Source of the DNA: Enterococcus_D sp050529585
GTDB lineage: Bacteria > Bacillota > Bacilli > Lactobacillales > Enterococcaceae
Length of the DNA stretch: 64,000 bases
Direction of reading: 5' to 3'
Assembly (NCBI RefSeq): GCF_050529585.1
Contig: NZ_CP172882.1
Coordinates: forward strand, 3,038,001 to 3,102,000
In this document: piece by piece, positions 26,210-34,325 of the stretch
How positions within the stretch are numbered: position 1 is the stretch's first letter
Layout of the letters: each line of letters begins with the position of its first letter
Position numbers and translations under genes: made by a program
The notes under the pieces: generated by a model
What the model was told of the DNA's origin: nothing
Databases searched by the model: none
The model's input: the letters and a program-made list of their open reading frames with translations, nothing else

Positions 26210-27067
26210 CTATTTCAAAGTTCGAACCAGATAGACTTCATCACAGAAACCTTTAAGCCCATTGTAGACCCGTTGCGCCCGAGAATATTTTTGGCATAGG
26301 GCAAAAACTGTCGGTCCGCTCCCAGTCATCAACGCAGTGTCCGCGCCGTATTTCAACATGCGGTCTTTGATCTGCTGGACGATCGGATATTTGGGGATCG
26401 TGATTGCTTCTAGGCTATTCCCCATGGCGGTCAACATCGCTGGATAGTCCTCTGCCAAAATTGCCTCAGATAAGGCAGCAATATCCGGATGATGCAGTTG
26501 ATCTAAAGCGACTTGTTGGAAAATTTTGCCCGTCGAAACGCTCAGTCGAGGTTTCACAAGGACGACCCAGCATTGGGGCATCGGCTTTAGCGGCGTGACC
26601 ACTTCCCCTTTCCCTGCGATATGCGCTGTCGTGCCATATAAACAATAGGGCACATCCGTCCCAACTTCCATGCCGATCTCGATCAGTTCCTCCATGGTCA
26701 CTTGCAGATTCCATAAACGCACCATGCCCCGCAATGCAGCGGCACAATCCGTACTGCCGCCACCTAATCCTGCTGCAACCGGAATATTTTTGGTAATATT
26801 GATTTTGATGCCCTTGGTGATCCCAAATCGTTTTTTGATCAGACTTGCCGCCTGATAGACGTTATTGCGCTTATCCACTGGTAAGAAAGCTTTATTGGTT
26901 TCGATAATGATTTTATCTTCAGCGAGTTCTTCCAATATCAGACGGTCGGCTAGATCAACGCTGGACATCACCATCTCTAACTCATGGTAACCATCTGCTC
27001 TTTTGTCTAAGACATCGAGACCGAGGTTGATCTTAGCTGGCGCTTTTTCAATAATCTCCATCTTCAT
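26210..27067 (-). CDS. ispE: 4-diphosphocytidyl-2-C-methyl-D-erythritol kinase
   Basis: 285-residue GHMP kinase. Motifs: KAPAKINLGLDVL at the N-terminus, the ATP loop PVAAGLGGGSTDCAAA and the C-terminal MTGSGPTVFAL. In the MEP pathway it phosphorylates CDP-ME. Enterococci mainly use the mevalonate pathway, yet many Lactobacillales keep an ispE homologue beside purR and the zinc transporter, so its substrate here is uncertain. The ribosome site is weak (only GATTGGATGA precedes the ATG). Confidence 0.85.
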   Translation of the reverse strand: MKMEIIEKAPAKINLGLDVLDKRADGYHELEMVMSSVDLADRLILEELAEDKIIIETNKAFLPVDKRNNVYQAASLIKKRFGITKGIKINITKNIPVAAGLGGGSTDCAAALRGMVRLWNLQVTMEELIEIGMEVGTDVPYCLYGTTAHIAGKGEVVTPLKPMPQCWVVLVKPRLSVSTGKIFQQVALDQLHHPDIAALSEAILAEDYPAMLTAMGNSLEAITIPKYPIVQQIKDRMLKYGADTALMTGSGPTVFALCQKYSRAQRVYNGLKGFCDEVYLVRTLK

Positions 27068-27164
27068 TCATCCAATCATCTGATAGTTATTTAGTTCTAT
27101 CATAGCAGATTCTGCATAGATAGTTGAGTGATTTCTCTTGTTTTGTTCGATACTGACCTTTTGG

Positions 27165-27193
27165 TTGCCCTTTTTTTTCGTTCCTCGTAAAAT
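27165..27193 (+). promoter_or_regulatory. Probable promoter of hsp20
   Basis: TTGCCC (27165-27170) and TAAAAT (27188-27193) with a 17-base spacer. A single CtsR-like half-site (GGTCAG on the minus strand, near 27153-27158) overlaps the upstream edge, but the second heptad is missing. Confidence 0.5.
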
Positions 27194-27249
27194 AGAAGTA
27201 GCGACTTAGATTCAATCATTCGATCCACACAAGAAAGCGAGGGAACATC

Positions 27250-27657
27250 ATGGCAAATTTGATTCCAAAAGATTTCACAGGCGGCGAAGAATTATTGGGA
27301 AAATTAATGAATAGTTTTTGGCAAGAACGACAAATGAACACGGATATCAAAGAATTTGAAGATCGATATCTCGTCAAAGCAGACTTACCGGGTATCAAAA
27401 AAGAAAATATCCGCGTCAGCTATGTCAACAACACTTTAACGATCTCGGCAACACAAACAGATGACCTTGAAGAAAAAGATGACTTAGGACATTATTTACG
27501 CAAAGAACGTTCCAGCAGCGCTTATCAGCGGACGTTCACGATAACGGATATCGATGAAGCATCGATCAAAGCCAAATTTGAAGACGGCGTATTGACATTG
27601 ACGCTGCCAAAAGCGAGTTATAAAGATGCACCCGCCAAAAATATTCCAATCGAATAA
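27250..27657 (+). CDS. hsp20: Small heat-shock protein Hsp20/alpha-crystallin family
   Basis: 135-residue ATP-independent holdase. The alpha-crystallin domain runs from about residue 35 (FEDRYLVKADLPGIKKENIRVSY) to the end. It includes a GVLTLTLPK block typical of the family, where the conserved motif is G-x-L. A short C-terminal extension carries the IPI-like NIPIE oligomerisation motif. It stands alone between a promoter and a terminator. Its heat-shock control element is not obvious from the sequence. Confidence 0.93.
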   Translation: MANLIPKDFTGGEELLGKLMNSFWQERQMNTDIKEFEDRYLVKADLPGIKKENIRVSYVNNTLTISATQTDDLEEKDDLGHYLRKERSSSAYQRTFTITDIDEASIKAKFEDGVLTLTLPKASYKDAPAKNIPIE

Positions 27658-27662
27658 CAACC

Positions 27663-27722
27663 AAAAACCTGTTTCAAAGACATGCAAGCCAAATGCATTG
27701 CAGACTTTTGAAGCAGGTTTTC
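27663..27722. terminator. Bidirectional terminator between hsp20 and the 250-residue membrane gene
   Basis: AAAACCTG-TTCAAAG and CTTTTGAA-CAGGTTTT arms with an inner TGCA stem. T runs occur on both strands. Confidence 0.78.
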
Positions 27723-27742
27723 GCTATTGTGTATGGATAGAT

Positions 27743-28495
27743 TTACTTTTGTTGTCGGCGATAAGCTTGTCTAGACGTGACCGCTTCTTCTTCGCTCAAA
27801 GCTTTTTTGACATATAGTTTCAAGCTGTAAGGTTCATGGTATTTTACATCGTCTTTAATGAAGTCCCCGCCTGTAATGAATAACCCAACTGGCTCCAAGG
27901 TTTTTTCACCTTGCCATTGGATCGTCCCAATAGGGGTCAACTCACTATAACTTGTACCGATTTGAAGGATATAGCGATCTGCTGCTTGTTGCTTGATGAA
28001 ATAATAAGGATACAATGTATTTTTAGGAATCGTAAAACCCGTTTTCAATGGCTGCAAACGCAATTCATCTCGGCTGATCAAGGTTTGCAAGTGATCAGCC
28101 AAAACTAGTTGATAGTCTTCCTCAAAGTCTATACGTACTTTTTCAGTATTTAGGTGATCGATTTTTGTCGTACCAACGCTTTCGCTCTCGATATTGAATA
28201 CTTCATCTGGTAATACTTTAACAAATACTTGTGTCACATCGCCTTTCACATTTTTGTCCAAAAAATAGTAAAAGATATTTAAGACCCAGAAGTAAACCAG
28301 AATCAAAAAACCAATGCTGTAAAATGTGGCTTGAACATAATTTTGATTCAAGAACAGCCCATAAACGATCCGCAAAATATAGGCAGTTGGAATAATACTC
28401 AGCATCGTATACGCACGATTCAAATATTTCGGGCTAATATCCAGATAGCCCAAAAATTTATGGATGCCATTGATCATATCTAATAAAAGAGTCAT
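27743..28495 (-). CDS. Membrane protein of unknown function (250 aa)
   Basis: Two or three hydrophobic helices lie in the first 85 residues (around 30-50 and 57-80). A long soluble C-terminal part of about 160 residues follows, rich in beta-strand-like segments (TRKTGFTIPKNTLYPYYFI region near 150-170). No enzyme motif is seen. It starts 8 bases after the upstream Ser/Thr-rich gene, so the two probably form an operon and may act together at the membrane. I do not recognise the family with confidence. Confidence 0.7.
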   Translation of the reverse strand: MTLLLDMINGIHKFLGYLDISPKYLNRAYTMLSIIPTAYILRIVYGLFLNQNYVQATFYSIGFLILVYFWVLNIFYYFLDKNVKGDVTQVFVKVLPDEVFNIESESVGTTKIDHLNTEKVRIDFEEDYQLVLADHLQTLISRDELRLQPLKTGFTIPKNTLYPYYFIKQQAADRYILQIGTSYSELTPIGTIQWQGEKTLEPVGLFITGGDFIKDDVKYHEPYSLKLYVKKALSEEEAVTSRQAYRRQQK

Positions 28496-28503
28496 AATTT
28501 CAC

Positions 28504-28929
28504 CTACTCATCTTGATTTTCATCTGTAATGCCTTGTGGATCCACCGTGTTTTCTTCGCTGGAAGCAGGCGTTTGTTGGTTATTTTCTTCAGATACTTGT
28601 GTGTTGTCTTCTTCACTGGACGGTGTCGTACTGTCAGAAACAGTAGCAGTACTCGATTCTTCTGTCACGCCTTCATTAACAGCTGATGAGGGTTGTTCTT
28701 GTTCGATTGACTCAGAACTGCTCGTCGGTGCTGGATTTTGGCTGTCCGTATCTTGGATCATAGAAGATTCCGTGGATGCTGGAACTGAGTTTTCAGTGGT
28801 CTCAGTTGTTTGATCGGTGGTGCTTGGGTGGCGGTAACTTTGAGAATTGACGACACCCGTTGCAGTAGCAATGATCGTTGAAATGGTCAACAAAGCAATA
28901 GGTTTTAAAATTGGCGGAACTTTGCGCAT
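28504..28929 (-). CDS. Ser/Thr/Glu-rich membrane-anchored or secreted protein
   Basis: 141 residues from ATG 28929 (MRKVPPILKPIALLT), the second of two close ATGs; the first overlaps the AAAGGATGAG ribosome site. An N-terminal hydrophobic stretch (about 8-27) may be an uncleaved anchor or signal peptide. The rest is low complexity: Ser, Thr, Glu, Gln and Pro make up nearly all of it. There is no LPXTG signal, so it is not a sortase substrate. It looks like a disordered surface or wall-spanning stalk. It is probably co-transcribed with the membrane gene 8 bases downstream. Confidence 0.7.
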   Translation of the reverse strand: MRKVPPILKPIALLTISTIIATATGVVNSQSYRHPSTTDQTTETTENSVPASTESSMIQDTDSQNPAPTSSSESIEQEQPSSAVNEGVTEESSTATVSDSTTPSSEEDNTQVSEENNQQTPASSEENTVDPQGITDENQDE

Positions 28930-28996
28930 GGATCTCATCCTTTACTTTCACATTTTTGATGCGCATCCTTTTTCGGGATTGCACCGCTTGTTTTCT

Positions 28997-29025
28997 TTAT
29001 AATCGTTTCTGCAACGAGGGTCAAG
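28997..29025 (-). promoter_or_regulatory. Promoter of the Ser/Thr-rich gene pair
   Basis: TTGACC (29020-29025) and TATAAA (28997-29002) on the minus strand, 17 bases apart. A GGGAA-CAA-TTCCC palindrome lies just upstream (29035-29047) and could be an operator. Confidence 0.65.
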
Positions 29026-29084
29026 AATTATAGGGAACAATTCCCATGATTTAAAAAAAAGCTAAACTTGCATCCGCTTACAAC

Positions 29085-29111
29085 AAAAAACGACTGTCTA
29101 CGCAGTCGTTA
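29085..29111 (-). terminator. Terminator overlapping the stop codon of the 183-residue gene
   Basis: Stem AACGACTG / CAGTCGTT with a six-base loop followed by T6 on the minus strand. The TAA stop (29109-29111) forms the base of the stem. Confidence 0.88.
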
Positions 29112-29660
29112 AACGATATATGGGTACATTTTTTCATAGACGATTTGCAGTGTCTCATGGTAATTTCTGATCAACATGTCGATCGATAGGACTTCTTCGT
29201 ATGCAATGGGTGCGGTCAATTGGATAACCAGCTGCTGATCATCCAGGTAGTAACTACTGAAGACCTCATCATCCGTCAGTTCTTCCAGTTGGTTGGTCAA
29301 TTCTTCATAAAATTTCTCGGCAATCGGTTCAGCAACCTCCATCATAAGCGGCCGTAATGCAGCTTCCATCTCTGATAAAGGCTGTTGTAATAACTGTGCG
29401 CCACTCTTGGTCTGATAGACATTGTCCAACGTAAGATAAAGAAGATCGATGTAGTCTGCCTCTTCGCCGATGGCCTCCAACTGGGTAATCGCCTCTGTTA
29501 TCAGAGCCGTGCATAATCGATCGACCGCCTCATGCATTCGGGCATCCGCTTTCTCAAAAATCTGTTGCGATCCATGACTTCTTTCGATCCCCATAAAGGT
29601 TAATGTCGCTTTTTCCAAACACAATGGATTTTCTGCTATATATAATTTGATCTCAGCCAT
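29109..29660 (-). CDS. Acidic cytoplasmic protein of unknown function (183 aa)
   Basis: Start chosen at ATG 29660 (MAEIKLYIAENPLCLEKA), preceded by GAGGGG eight bases upstream; the frame is open for 19 more codons without a good ribosome site. It is almost entirely helical in appearance and acidic. There is no signal peptide, membrane helix or recognisable motif. It is divergent from the PfpI-like gene. I do not recognise the family. Confidence 0.7.
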   Translation of the reverse strand: MAEIKLYIAENPLCLEKATLTFMGIERSHGSQQIFEKADARMHEAVDRLCTALITEAITQLEAIGEEADYIDLLYLTLDNVYQTKSGAQLLQQPLSEMEAALRPLMMEVAEPIAEKFYEELTNQLEELTDDEVFSSYYLDDQQLVIQLTAPIAYEEVLSIDMLIRNYHETLQIVYEKMYPYIV

Positions 29661-29717
29661 GTAAGGCCCCTCTTTCTTTTGTTGGTCACTAGGCATGCGT
29701 GCTGCCAAACAAATCAT

Positions 29718-29746
29718 TTGTCAGCAAGCAAAATCTTCGTTAGCAT
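29718..29746 (+). promoter_or_regulatory. Possible promoter of the PfpI-like gene
   Basis: TTGTCA (29718-29723) and TAGCAT (29741-29746) with a 17-base spacer; the -10 is weak. Confidence 0.4.
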
Positions 29747-29797
29747 AAATAGTAACAGGTGGACGACATGTCCATCAAGTAATAAGGAGGAAATCAA

Positions 29798-30310
29798 ATG
29801 AGTAAAGTTGCAGTAATCGTCACAGATTTAGTAGAAGATATCGAATTGACCGCACCGCAAGAAGCCTTAGAAGCTGCAGGACATGATGTTGTCGTGATCA
29901 GTAACGAAGGCACGTCTCAAGTAACCGGCAAACAAGGCGGCACTTTCACCGTTGACGCCACCATTGACGCGATCGATCCAGATAGTTTTGATGCGTTATT
30001 GATACCTGGCGGCTTCTCTCCAGACCAACTGCGAACAGATGCGCGTTATGTAGACTTGACCAAAGCGTTTATTACCTCAGATCGTCCGGTTTTTGCCATT
30101 TGCCATGGTCCTCAGCTGTTTATTCAAACTGGATTGACCGATAAGTTGACATTGACTGCCTATGATTCAGTGCGCCCTGATTTGGCTTATGCTGGCGCTA
30201 CTGTCAAAGATGAACCGGTCGTGATCGATGAAACGTATCGTGTGATCACCAGTCGGAATCCAGATGATATTCCCGCCTTCAACCAAGCGATCGTTGACGC
30301 ATTGAAGTAA
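29798..30310 (+). CDS. DJ-1/PfpI-family protein (YraA/YhbO-like)
   Basis: 170 residues of the class I glutamine-amidotransferase-like DJ-1/PfpI superfamily. The nucleophile elbow AICHGPQLF carries Cys102 and His103, and an acidic residue in VEDIEL near residue 13-17 completes the usual site. General stress protein 18 type members act as glyoxalases, deglycases or chaperones; the real substrate is debated. AAGGAGG lies upstream of the ATG. The gene is monocistronic and ends at a strong bidirectional terminator. Confidence 0.9.
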   Translation: MSKVAVIVTDLVEDIELTAPQEALEAAGHDVVVISNEGTSQVTGKQGGTFTVDATIDAIDPDSFDALLIPGGFSPDQLRTDARYVDLTKAFITSDRPVFAICHGPQLFIQTGLTDKLTLTAYDSVRPDLAYAGATVKDEPVVIDETYRVITSRNPDDIPAFNQAIVDALK

Positions 30311-30343
30311 TGGAGCAACTGTTGCCGTTTTGATCAATAGAGC

Positions 30344-30386
30344 AAAAAATCAGCCGCTGATAACTGTCAGTTGGCTGATTTTTTTT
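30344..30386. terminator. Bidirectional terminator after the PfpI-like gene
   Basis: AAAAAATCAGCC and GGCTGATTTTTTT arms with an inner CTGATA/TGTCAG pairing. It also serves the convergent gene at 30385. Confidence 0.92.
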
Positions 30387-30684
30387 AGTCATTTTGGGGC
30401 AAGTCAAACCCATCAAAGGTTTCTCCATCATAGTATTTCAACAGTTCTTCCGTCGTTAACAAAGAAGAGGTCATCTCTTCTGTAGTCTCCGTTCGTTCTC
30501 TTAACTGTGCAATATAAGCTGCATACAACTCAGCCAGCTGACGATAAACTGCTTGTCGAGAAGAACCTTCTGCTTGCAGTGTCGGCAACTCGCGAATAAA
30601 CGCCTGATACAACGGGCGGTCGCCTATCCATTCTACCGGCAGCTCAACGACTTGCAGCTGTGCTTCTTCAAACCATCTGTCCAT
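30385..30684 (-). CDS. Small protein of unknown function, weakly HicB-like
   Basis: 99 residues from ATG 30684, the second of two ATGs, because GAGGG abuts the first. The middle (LYQAFIRELPTLQAEGSSRQAVYRQLAELYAAYIAQL) resembles the partial-RNase-H fold of HicB-type antitoxins, where a strand with ELP is followed by a helix with evenly spaced hydrophobics. No HicA-like toxin is nearby and there is no DNA-binding extension, so a toxin-antitoxin role is not supported. It lies downstream of mtlD but behind its terminator. Confidence 0.6.
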   Translation of the reverse strand: MDRWFEEAQLQVVELPVEWIGDRPLYQAFIRELPTLQAEGSSRQAVYRQLAELYAAYIAQLRERTETTEEMTSSLLTTEELLKYYDGETFDGFDLPQND

Positions 30685-30744
30685 TGCCATCCCTCATTTC
30701 TTTCTCTATTATCAGCTAGACCTGTAAAAAGTCAATCCTTAAGC

Positions 30745-30789
30745 AAAAAACCACTGGATCGACTCATATGTCTTGTCGATCTAGTGGTT
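30745..30789 (-). terminator. Terminator of the mtlAFD operon
   Basis: Minus-strand stem AACCACT-GATCGAC / GTCGATC-AGTGGTT followed by T6, directly after the mtlD stop. Confidence 0.92.
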
Positions 30790-30794
30790 GCGGC

Positions 30795-31943
30795 TTACGC
30801 GGCTACATAAGCATATTTTTCGATGTTTTGTCGAATCAAACCAATGATTGCTTCATCCATCAAACCAGTTACTTCAGCAATCACTTCTGACAACTCTTTT
30901 TCTGCCAAAAGTTCTTGCAGTTGGCGACTTTGTTCATCTTCTGGATCATGATAATTAAAGATCATGCCAATTGTTTCATAAAGATGATCAGGTTGAACAT
31001 TCCGTTTTTCCAATTCCAATACCGGGCGGATAAACCGCTCCTTTGTACCCAATTTTCGTACAGGCGTCCGCGCTACCCGCGTAATCGCATCAGAAATATA
31101 TTTATTTTTGAAGCGTTGGATGATTTTTTCAATATACTGTTCATGTTCCTCAGGATCAAAATCCCACTTTTCGATCAATAGCTGGCCAGTTTCTTCTAAG
31201 ACCGATTTCAGCTGGATGACGACCAAATGGTCTTGCATCGCTTCATCGATTGTCTGATAGCCTTGCAGCGCCCCTGTGTAGGCAACTGTCGCATGACCAG
31301 TATTGACACTGAACAATTTCCGTTCAATATATGGTTCCAAATCCGCGACATAATGGACTCCTGTTAAATGAACCGTTGATTTCATGCCTGTTTCTTGGAT
31401 CACCCATTCACTAAAAGGCTCGACTTGAACAAAAAGTGGATCATCATGCTGCTGCATAGGAACGATTCGATCCACCGCGGCATCAGGGAAGCCAACTGTC
31501 AGCTCAATTTCTTGCCAATTCTTGCTATATTTTTGTACTTCGCTTTTTAGATAGGTCGATCCGCCGATCATATTTTCACAGGCGATCACGTCGATTGGGT
31601 CTTTTTTCATATCTTGCGCCCGGGCGTCTAAACCTTGTGCAATCAATTCAGCGATCCGCGGCAAAATATTGGGGCCAATTGCAGTAGTTACGATGTCCGC
31701 TTCACGGATAGCTTGAATCACTGCCTCAGGCTCTTTGGCATTATTTAGGCCTGTCACGTGATCGATCTGGATCTGTTCGTGACTTTCATCGGCTAACTCT
31801 ATCGTATAGCTTTTTCTTGCTTTCAAGGCATCGATGATCGTATCATTGACGTCGATGAATGTAATCTCAAAGTCGTTGCTGGCTAATATTTCGCCAATAA
31901 ATCCACGGCCAATATTCCCAGCCCCAAAATGTACAGCCTTCAT
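30795..31943 (-). CDS. mtlD: Mannitol-1-phosphate 5-dehydrogenase
   Basis: 382-residue polyol-specific long-chain dehydrogenase. The NAD-binding loop GAGNIGRGFIG is at residues 7-17. The catalytic Lys/His region of the family lies in the C-terminal half (SVNTGHATVAYTGAL). It oxidises mannitol 1-phosphate to fructose 6-phosphate. It follows mtlF by 13 bases and is the last gene of the mannitol operon. Confidence 0.96.
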   Translation of the reverse strand: MKAVHFGAGNIGRGFIGEILASNDFEITFIDVNDTIIDALKARKSYTIELADESHEQIQIDHVTGLNNAKEPEAVIQAIREADIVTTAIGPNILPRIAELIAQGLDARAQDMKKDPIDVIACENMIGGSTYLKSEVQKYSKNWQEIELTVGFPDAAVDRIVPMQQHDDPLFVQVEPFSEWVIQETGMKSTVHLTGVHYVADLEPYIERKLFSVNTGHATVAYTGALQGYQTIDEAMQDHLVVIQLKSVLEETGQLLIEKWDFDPEEHEQYIEKIIQRFKNKYISDAITRVARTPVRKLGTKERFIRPVLELEKRNVQPDHLYETIGMIFNYHDPEDEQSRQLQELLAEKELSEVIAEVTGLMDEAIIGLIRQNIEKYAYVAA

Positions 31944-31956
31944 CTTTATTCCCCCT

Positions 31957-32394
31957 TTATGCCACCGTTAGACTTTTGGTGATCTCTTCTTTATCTAGTG
32001 CATCGGCTAATTCAACCACGTTATCGATATCACTGCAGAAAAGGGCAATTTGTTGGACCAATTGCAAGTGGTCTTCGCCTTTGCCGGCAATCCCGAAAAG
32101 AACGGTCACAATTTTTTCTTCTTCAGCTGTACCAAAGTTGACACCATCTGGTACTTGAACGATACAGATCCCCGATTCTTTGACATATTTCTTGGCTTCG
32201 TCAGTGCCATGGGGAATAGCGATAAAATTTCCCATATAGACAGAAAGCATCTCATCTCTTGCGACCATTGCATCGACATATTCTGGTTCAACACAGCCGG
32301 CAGCCAATAATTTTTCTCCACAGTAACGAATGGCTTCTTCTTTCGTGGCAAACTGTTTATTGAGTTCAATCATTTCTTTTTGTAATTCTTTCAT
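31957..32394 (-). CDS. mtlF: PTS mannitol-specific EIIA component
   Basis: 145 residues from ATG 32394, eight bases after GGAAGG. It is a fructose/mannitol-family EIIA. The phosphorylated His62 sits in the motif IAIPHGTDEAKKYV. It accepts phosphate from HPr and passes it to the EIIB domain of the mannitol permease encoded 13 bases upstream. Confidence 0.95.
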   Translation of the reverse strand: MKELQKEMIELNKQFATKEEAIRYCGEKLLAAGCVEPEYVDAMVARDEMLSVYMGNFIAIPHGTDEAKKYVKESGICIVQVPDGVNFGTAEEEKIVTVLFGIAGKGEDHLQLVQQIALFCSDIDNVVELADALDKEEITKSLTVA

Positions 32395-32407
32395 CGCGCA
32401 CACCTTC

Positions 32408-34174
32408 CTATATTGTTTCTTTCAATGAAGAGACGATTCGTTGGTAATTGGTCGTGCCCATCAAACTATTGACAGAAAAATGGATGGCCTCAGGCGCTGT
32501 ATCTTTGGCTTGTTGGGTCAATGTTTCTTTAGTGATGACCAACGAAGACGCATTGGCTTGCAAGTCATTGATATGGATTTTTCTGATTGGCACTGCCAAT
32601 GATTCTTTGGTTAACAGATCTTGAACGACTTTTTTTGCCATTGTTGCCGAGCCTTTACGGTCATCATGGGCCAAAATGATTTCATTGACATGTTTCAATT
32701 CATTTGTCGAAAATTGCTCCTCTGGACGAACTGGGTCAGGCTTTTTTGCCGATTCACCAGAACTACCTGAAAGAGTTGCAACGATCTCATCATAGCGAGG
32801 TGAGTTCAAAAAGTTCTCAACTGCAACAAAGGTCGCATTTGGCGCCTTTTGTTTTGCCCGTTCTTGTAGTTCTTCTTGCGTCACGATCAACGCATTGGCA
32901 TCATCCTGCAGATTATTGATCGCTGAATTGCTGACTTGTTGCGATAATCCAGCTTCTTTGACTTTCTTCCGTAAAATCGACGCCCCCATCGCGCTTGACC
33001 CCATCCCTGCATCACACGCAAAGATGATTCGGTTGATGCCACTGACTGGTTGGACTGCGATTCCTTTCGCACTTTGTTTCGCCGCTTGGGTTTGTCGGAC
33101 TTGTTCTTCAAAGTTATCGACCGTATTCTTTGCATCGGCTTTTAAAATCGCTGCAGCAATCACAAAAGAGACCCCCGCACCAACTGCGATTCCGGCTAAT
33201 ACTGATACGACACTCATAACTGAATTAAATGGGGTCATCGCCATAATCGCAATGATCGACCCTGGTGAAGCTGGCGCCCGTAGACCGGCCCCTAATAATT
33301 GGAAAGTAAAACTACCAGAAACACCGCCGGCTATCACTGCCAAGAACATGATCGGTTTCATCATGACATACGGGAAATAAATTTCGTGGATCCCACCAAT
33401 AAAGTGAATAATGATGGCGCCTGGTGCTGAAGATTTGGCTGCCCCTTTACCAAACAATGTGAAAGCAAGCAAGACACCCAAACCAGGGCCAGGATTTGCT
33501 TCCAATAAGTACAGAATCGATTTGCCAAACTCACTGACTTGCTCAGTACCAAGCGGTGTCAAAATACCGTGGTTGATTGCATTATTCAAAAAGAGGATTT
33601 TGGCTGGTTCAATAAAAATATTGGCTAGTGGAATCAAGTGCGCATTGACGATCACTTCTACACCAGAAGCCATGGCTTCTGTCAATGTATTGACAATTGG
33701 ACCAATTGCGACAAAACCTAATAATGCTAAAGCAAAACCAATCAATCCTGCTGAGAAGTTATTGACCAGCATTTCAAAACCAGCCCGGATCTTATCTTGG
33801 AAAAGTTCATCAAACTTCTTGATCACCCAGCCGCCTAAAGGCCCCATGATCATGGCACCTAACAACATCGGGATATCTGTTCCGACAATCACACCCATGG
33901 TCGCAATGGCACCCACAACTGCGCCGCGATCGCCCGCAATCACTTTCCCACCGGTGTATCCGATCAGAATAGGGATCAAATAGGTCAACATCGGACTGAC
34001 CATCGTTGCAAAAGATTCATTTGGTAAATACCCATCTGGAATAAATAATGCCGTTAATACTCCCCATGCAATCAATGCGCCGATATTCGGCATCACCATA
34101 CTAGACAACGTACTCCCTAACTTTTGAACCTTGGCTTTCAGCGATGATTTATTCGCTACTTGTGCTTGTTCCAT
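32408..34174 (-). CDS. mtlA: PTS mannitol EIICB permease with extra degenerate EIIB domain
   Basis: 588 residues from ATG 34174. The EIIC membrane domain (about 20-345) has the substrate motif GGIHEIYFPY at 260-269. A normal EIIB domain follows with phosphocysteine Cys387 in ACDAGMGSSAMGAS. A second EIIB-like copy occupies about 493-588; its equivalent loop reads LAHDDRKGSATM, so Cys is replaced by His503 and the P-loop is altered. Typical MtlA CB proteins end after one EIIB. The gene sits behind an MtlR box and a cre, and precedes mtlF and mtlD. Confidence 0.94.
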   Translation of the reverse strand: MEQAQVANKSSLKAKVQKLGSTLSSMVMPNIGALIAWGVLTALFIPDGYLPNESFATMVSPMLTYLIPILIGYTGGKVIAGDRGAVVGAIATMGVIVGTDIPMLLGAMIMGPLGGWVIKKFDELFQDKIRAGFEMLVNNFSAGLIGFALALLGFVAIGPIVNTLTEAMASGVEVIVNAHLIPLANIFIEPAKILFLNNAINHGILTPLGTEQVSEFGKSILYLLEANPGPGLGVLLAFTLFGKGAAKSSAPGAIIIHFIGGIHEIYFPYVMMKPIMFLAVIAGGVSGSFTFQLLGAGLRAPASPGSIIAIMAMTPFNSVMSVVSVLAGIAVGAGVSFVIAAAILKADAKNTVDNFEEQVRQTQAAKQSAKGIAVQPVSGINRIIFACDAGMGSSAMGASILRKKVKEAGLSQQVSNSAINNLQDDANALIVTQEELQERAKQKAPNATFVAVENFLNSPRYDEIVATLSGSSGESAKKPDPVRPEEQFSTNELKHVNEIILAHDDRKGSATMAKKVVQDLLTKESLAVPIRKIHINDLQANASSLVITKETLTQQAKDTAPEAIHFSVNSLMGTTNYQRIVSSLKETI

Positions 34175-34208
34175 TTTCGCTAACTCCCTTCGTTTTCTTG
34201 ACACCTTC

Positions 34209-34224
34209 ATTGTAGGCGCTTACC
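34209..34224 (-). promoter_or_regulatory. mtlA promoter -10 with overlapping cre
   Basis: TACAAT (34209-34214) on the minus strand lacks a good -35, as expected for an activator-dependent promoter. Over it lies GGTAAGCGCCTACA (34211-34224), matching the cre consensus TGWAANCGNTNWCA at all but two fixed positions. CcpA would repress here in glucose. Confidence 0.6.
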
Positions 34225-34245
34225 GAAACAGCCGAAAGTCGCACT

Positions 34246-34269
34246 TTGGCACAAAAAAATGTGCCAAAT
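34246..34269 (-). promoter_or_regulatory. Candidate MtlR operator
   Basis: Perfect 9-base inverted repeat TTTGGCACA / TGTGCCAAA around six bases. The arms match the B. subtilis MtlR site TTGNCACAN4TGTGNCAA as I recall it, with two extra bases in the centre. It lies about 45-65 bases upstream of the expected mtlA transcription start. Confidence 0.7.
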
Positions 34270-34281
34270 ATTTTTTCACGC

Positions 34282-34314
34282 AAAAAAAGCCCAGCAAGGT
34301 GGACTTGCTAGGCT
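34282..34314 (-). terminator. Terminator after the second EIIA gene
   Basis: Stem AGCCTAGCAAG / CTTGCTGGGCT-like arms with loop TCCAC and T7 on the minus strand. It separates the EIICB2-mtlR-EIIA2 unit from mtlAFD. Confidence 0.88.
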
Positions 34315-34325
34315 GCAACTAAAAT

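Noticed and set aside
27140..27170. CtsR operator upstream of hsp20
   Set aside because: Only one heptad-like half (GGTCAG) is present; ten bases away the second heptad does not match.
30385..30684. Type II toxin-antitoxin module
   Set aside because: No toxin gene is adjacent and both sides are occupied by terminators.
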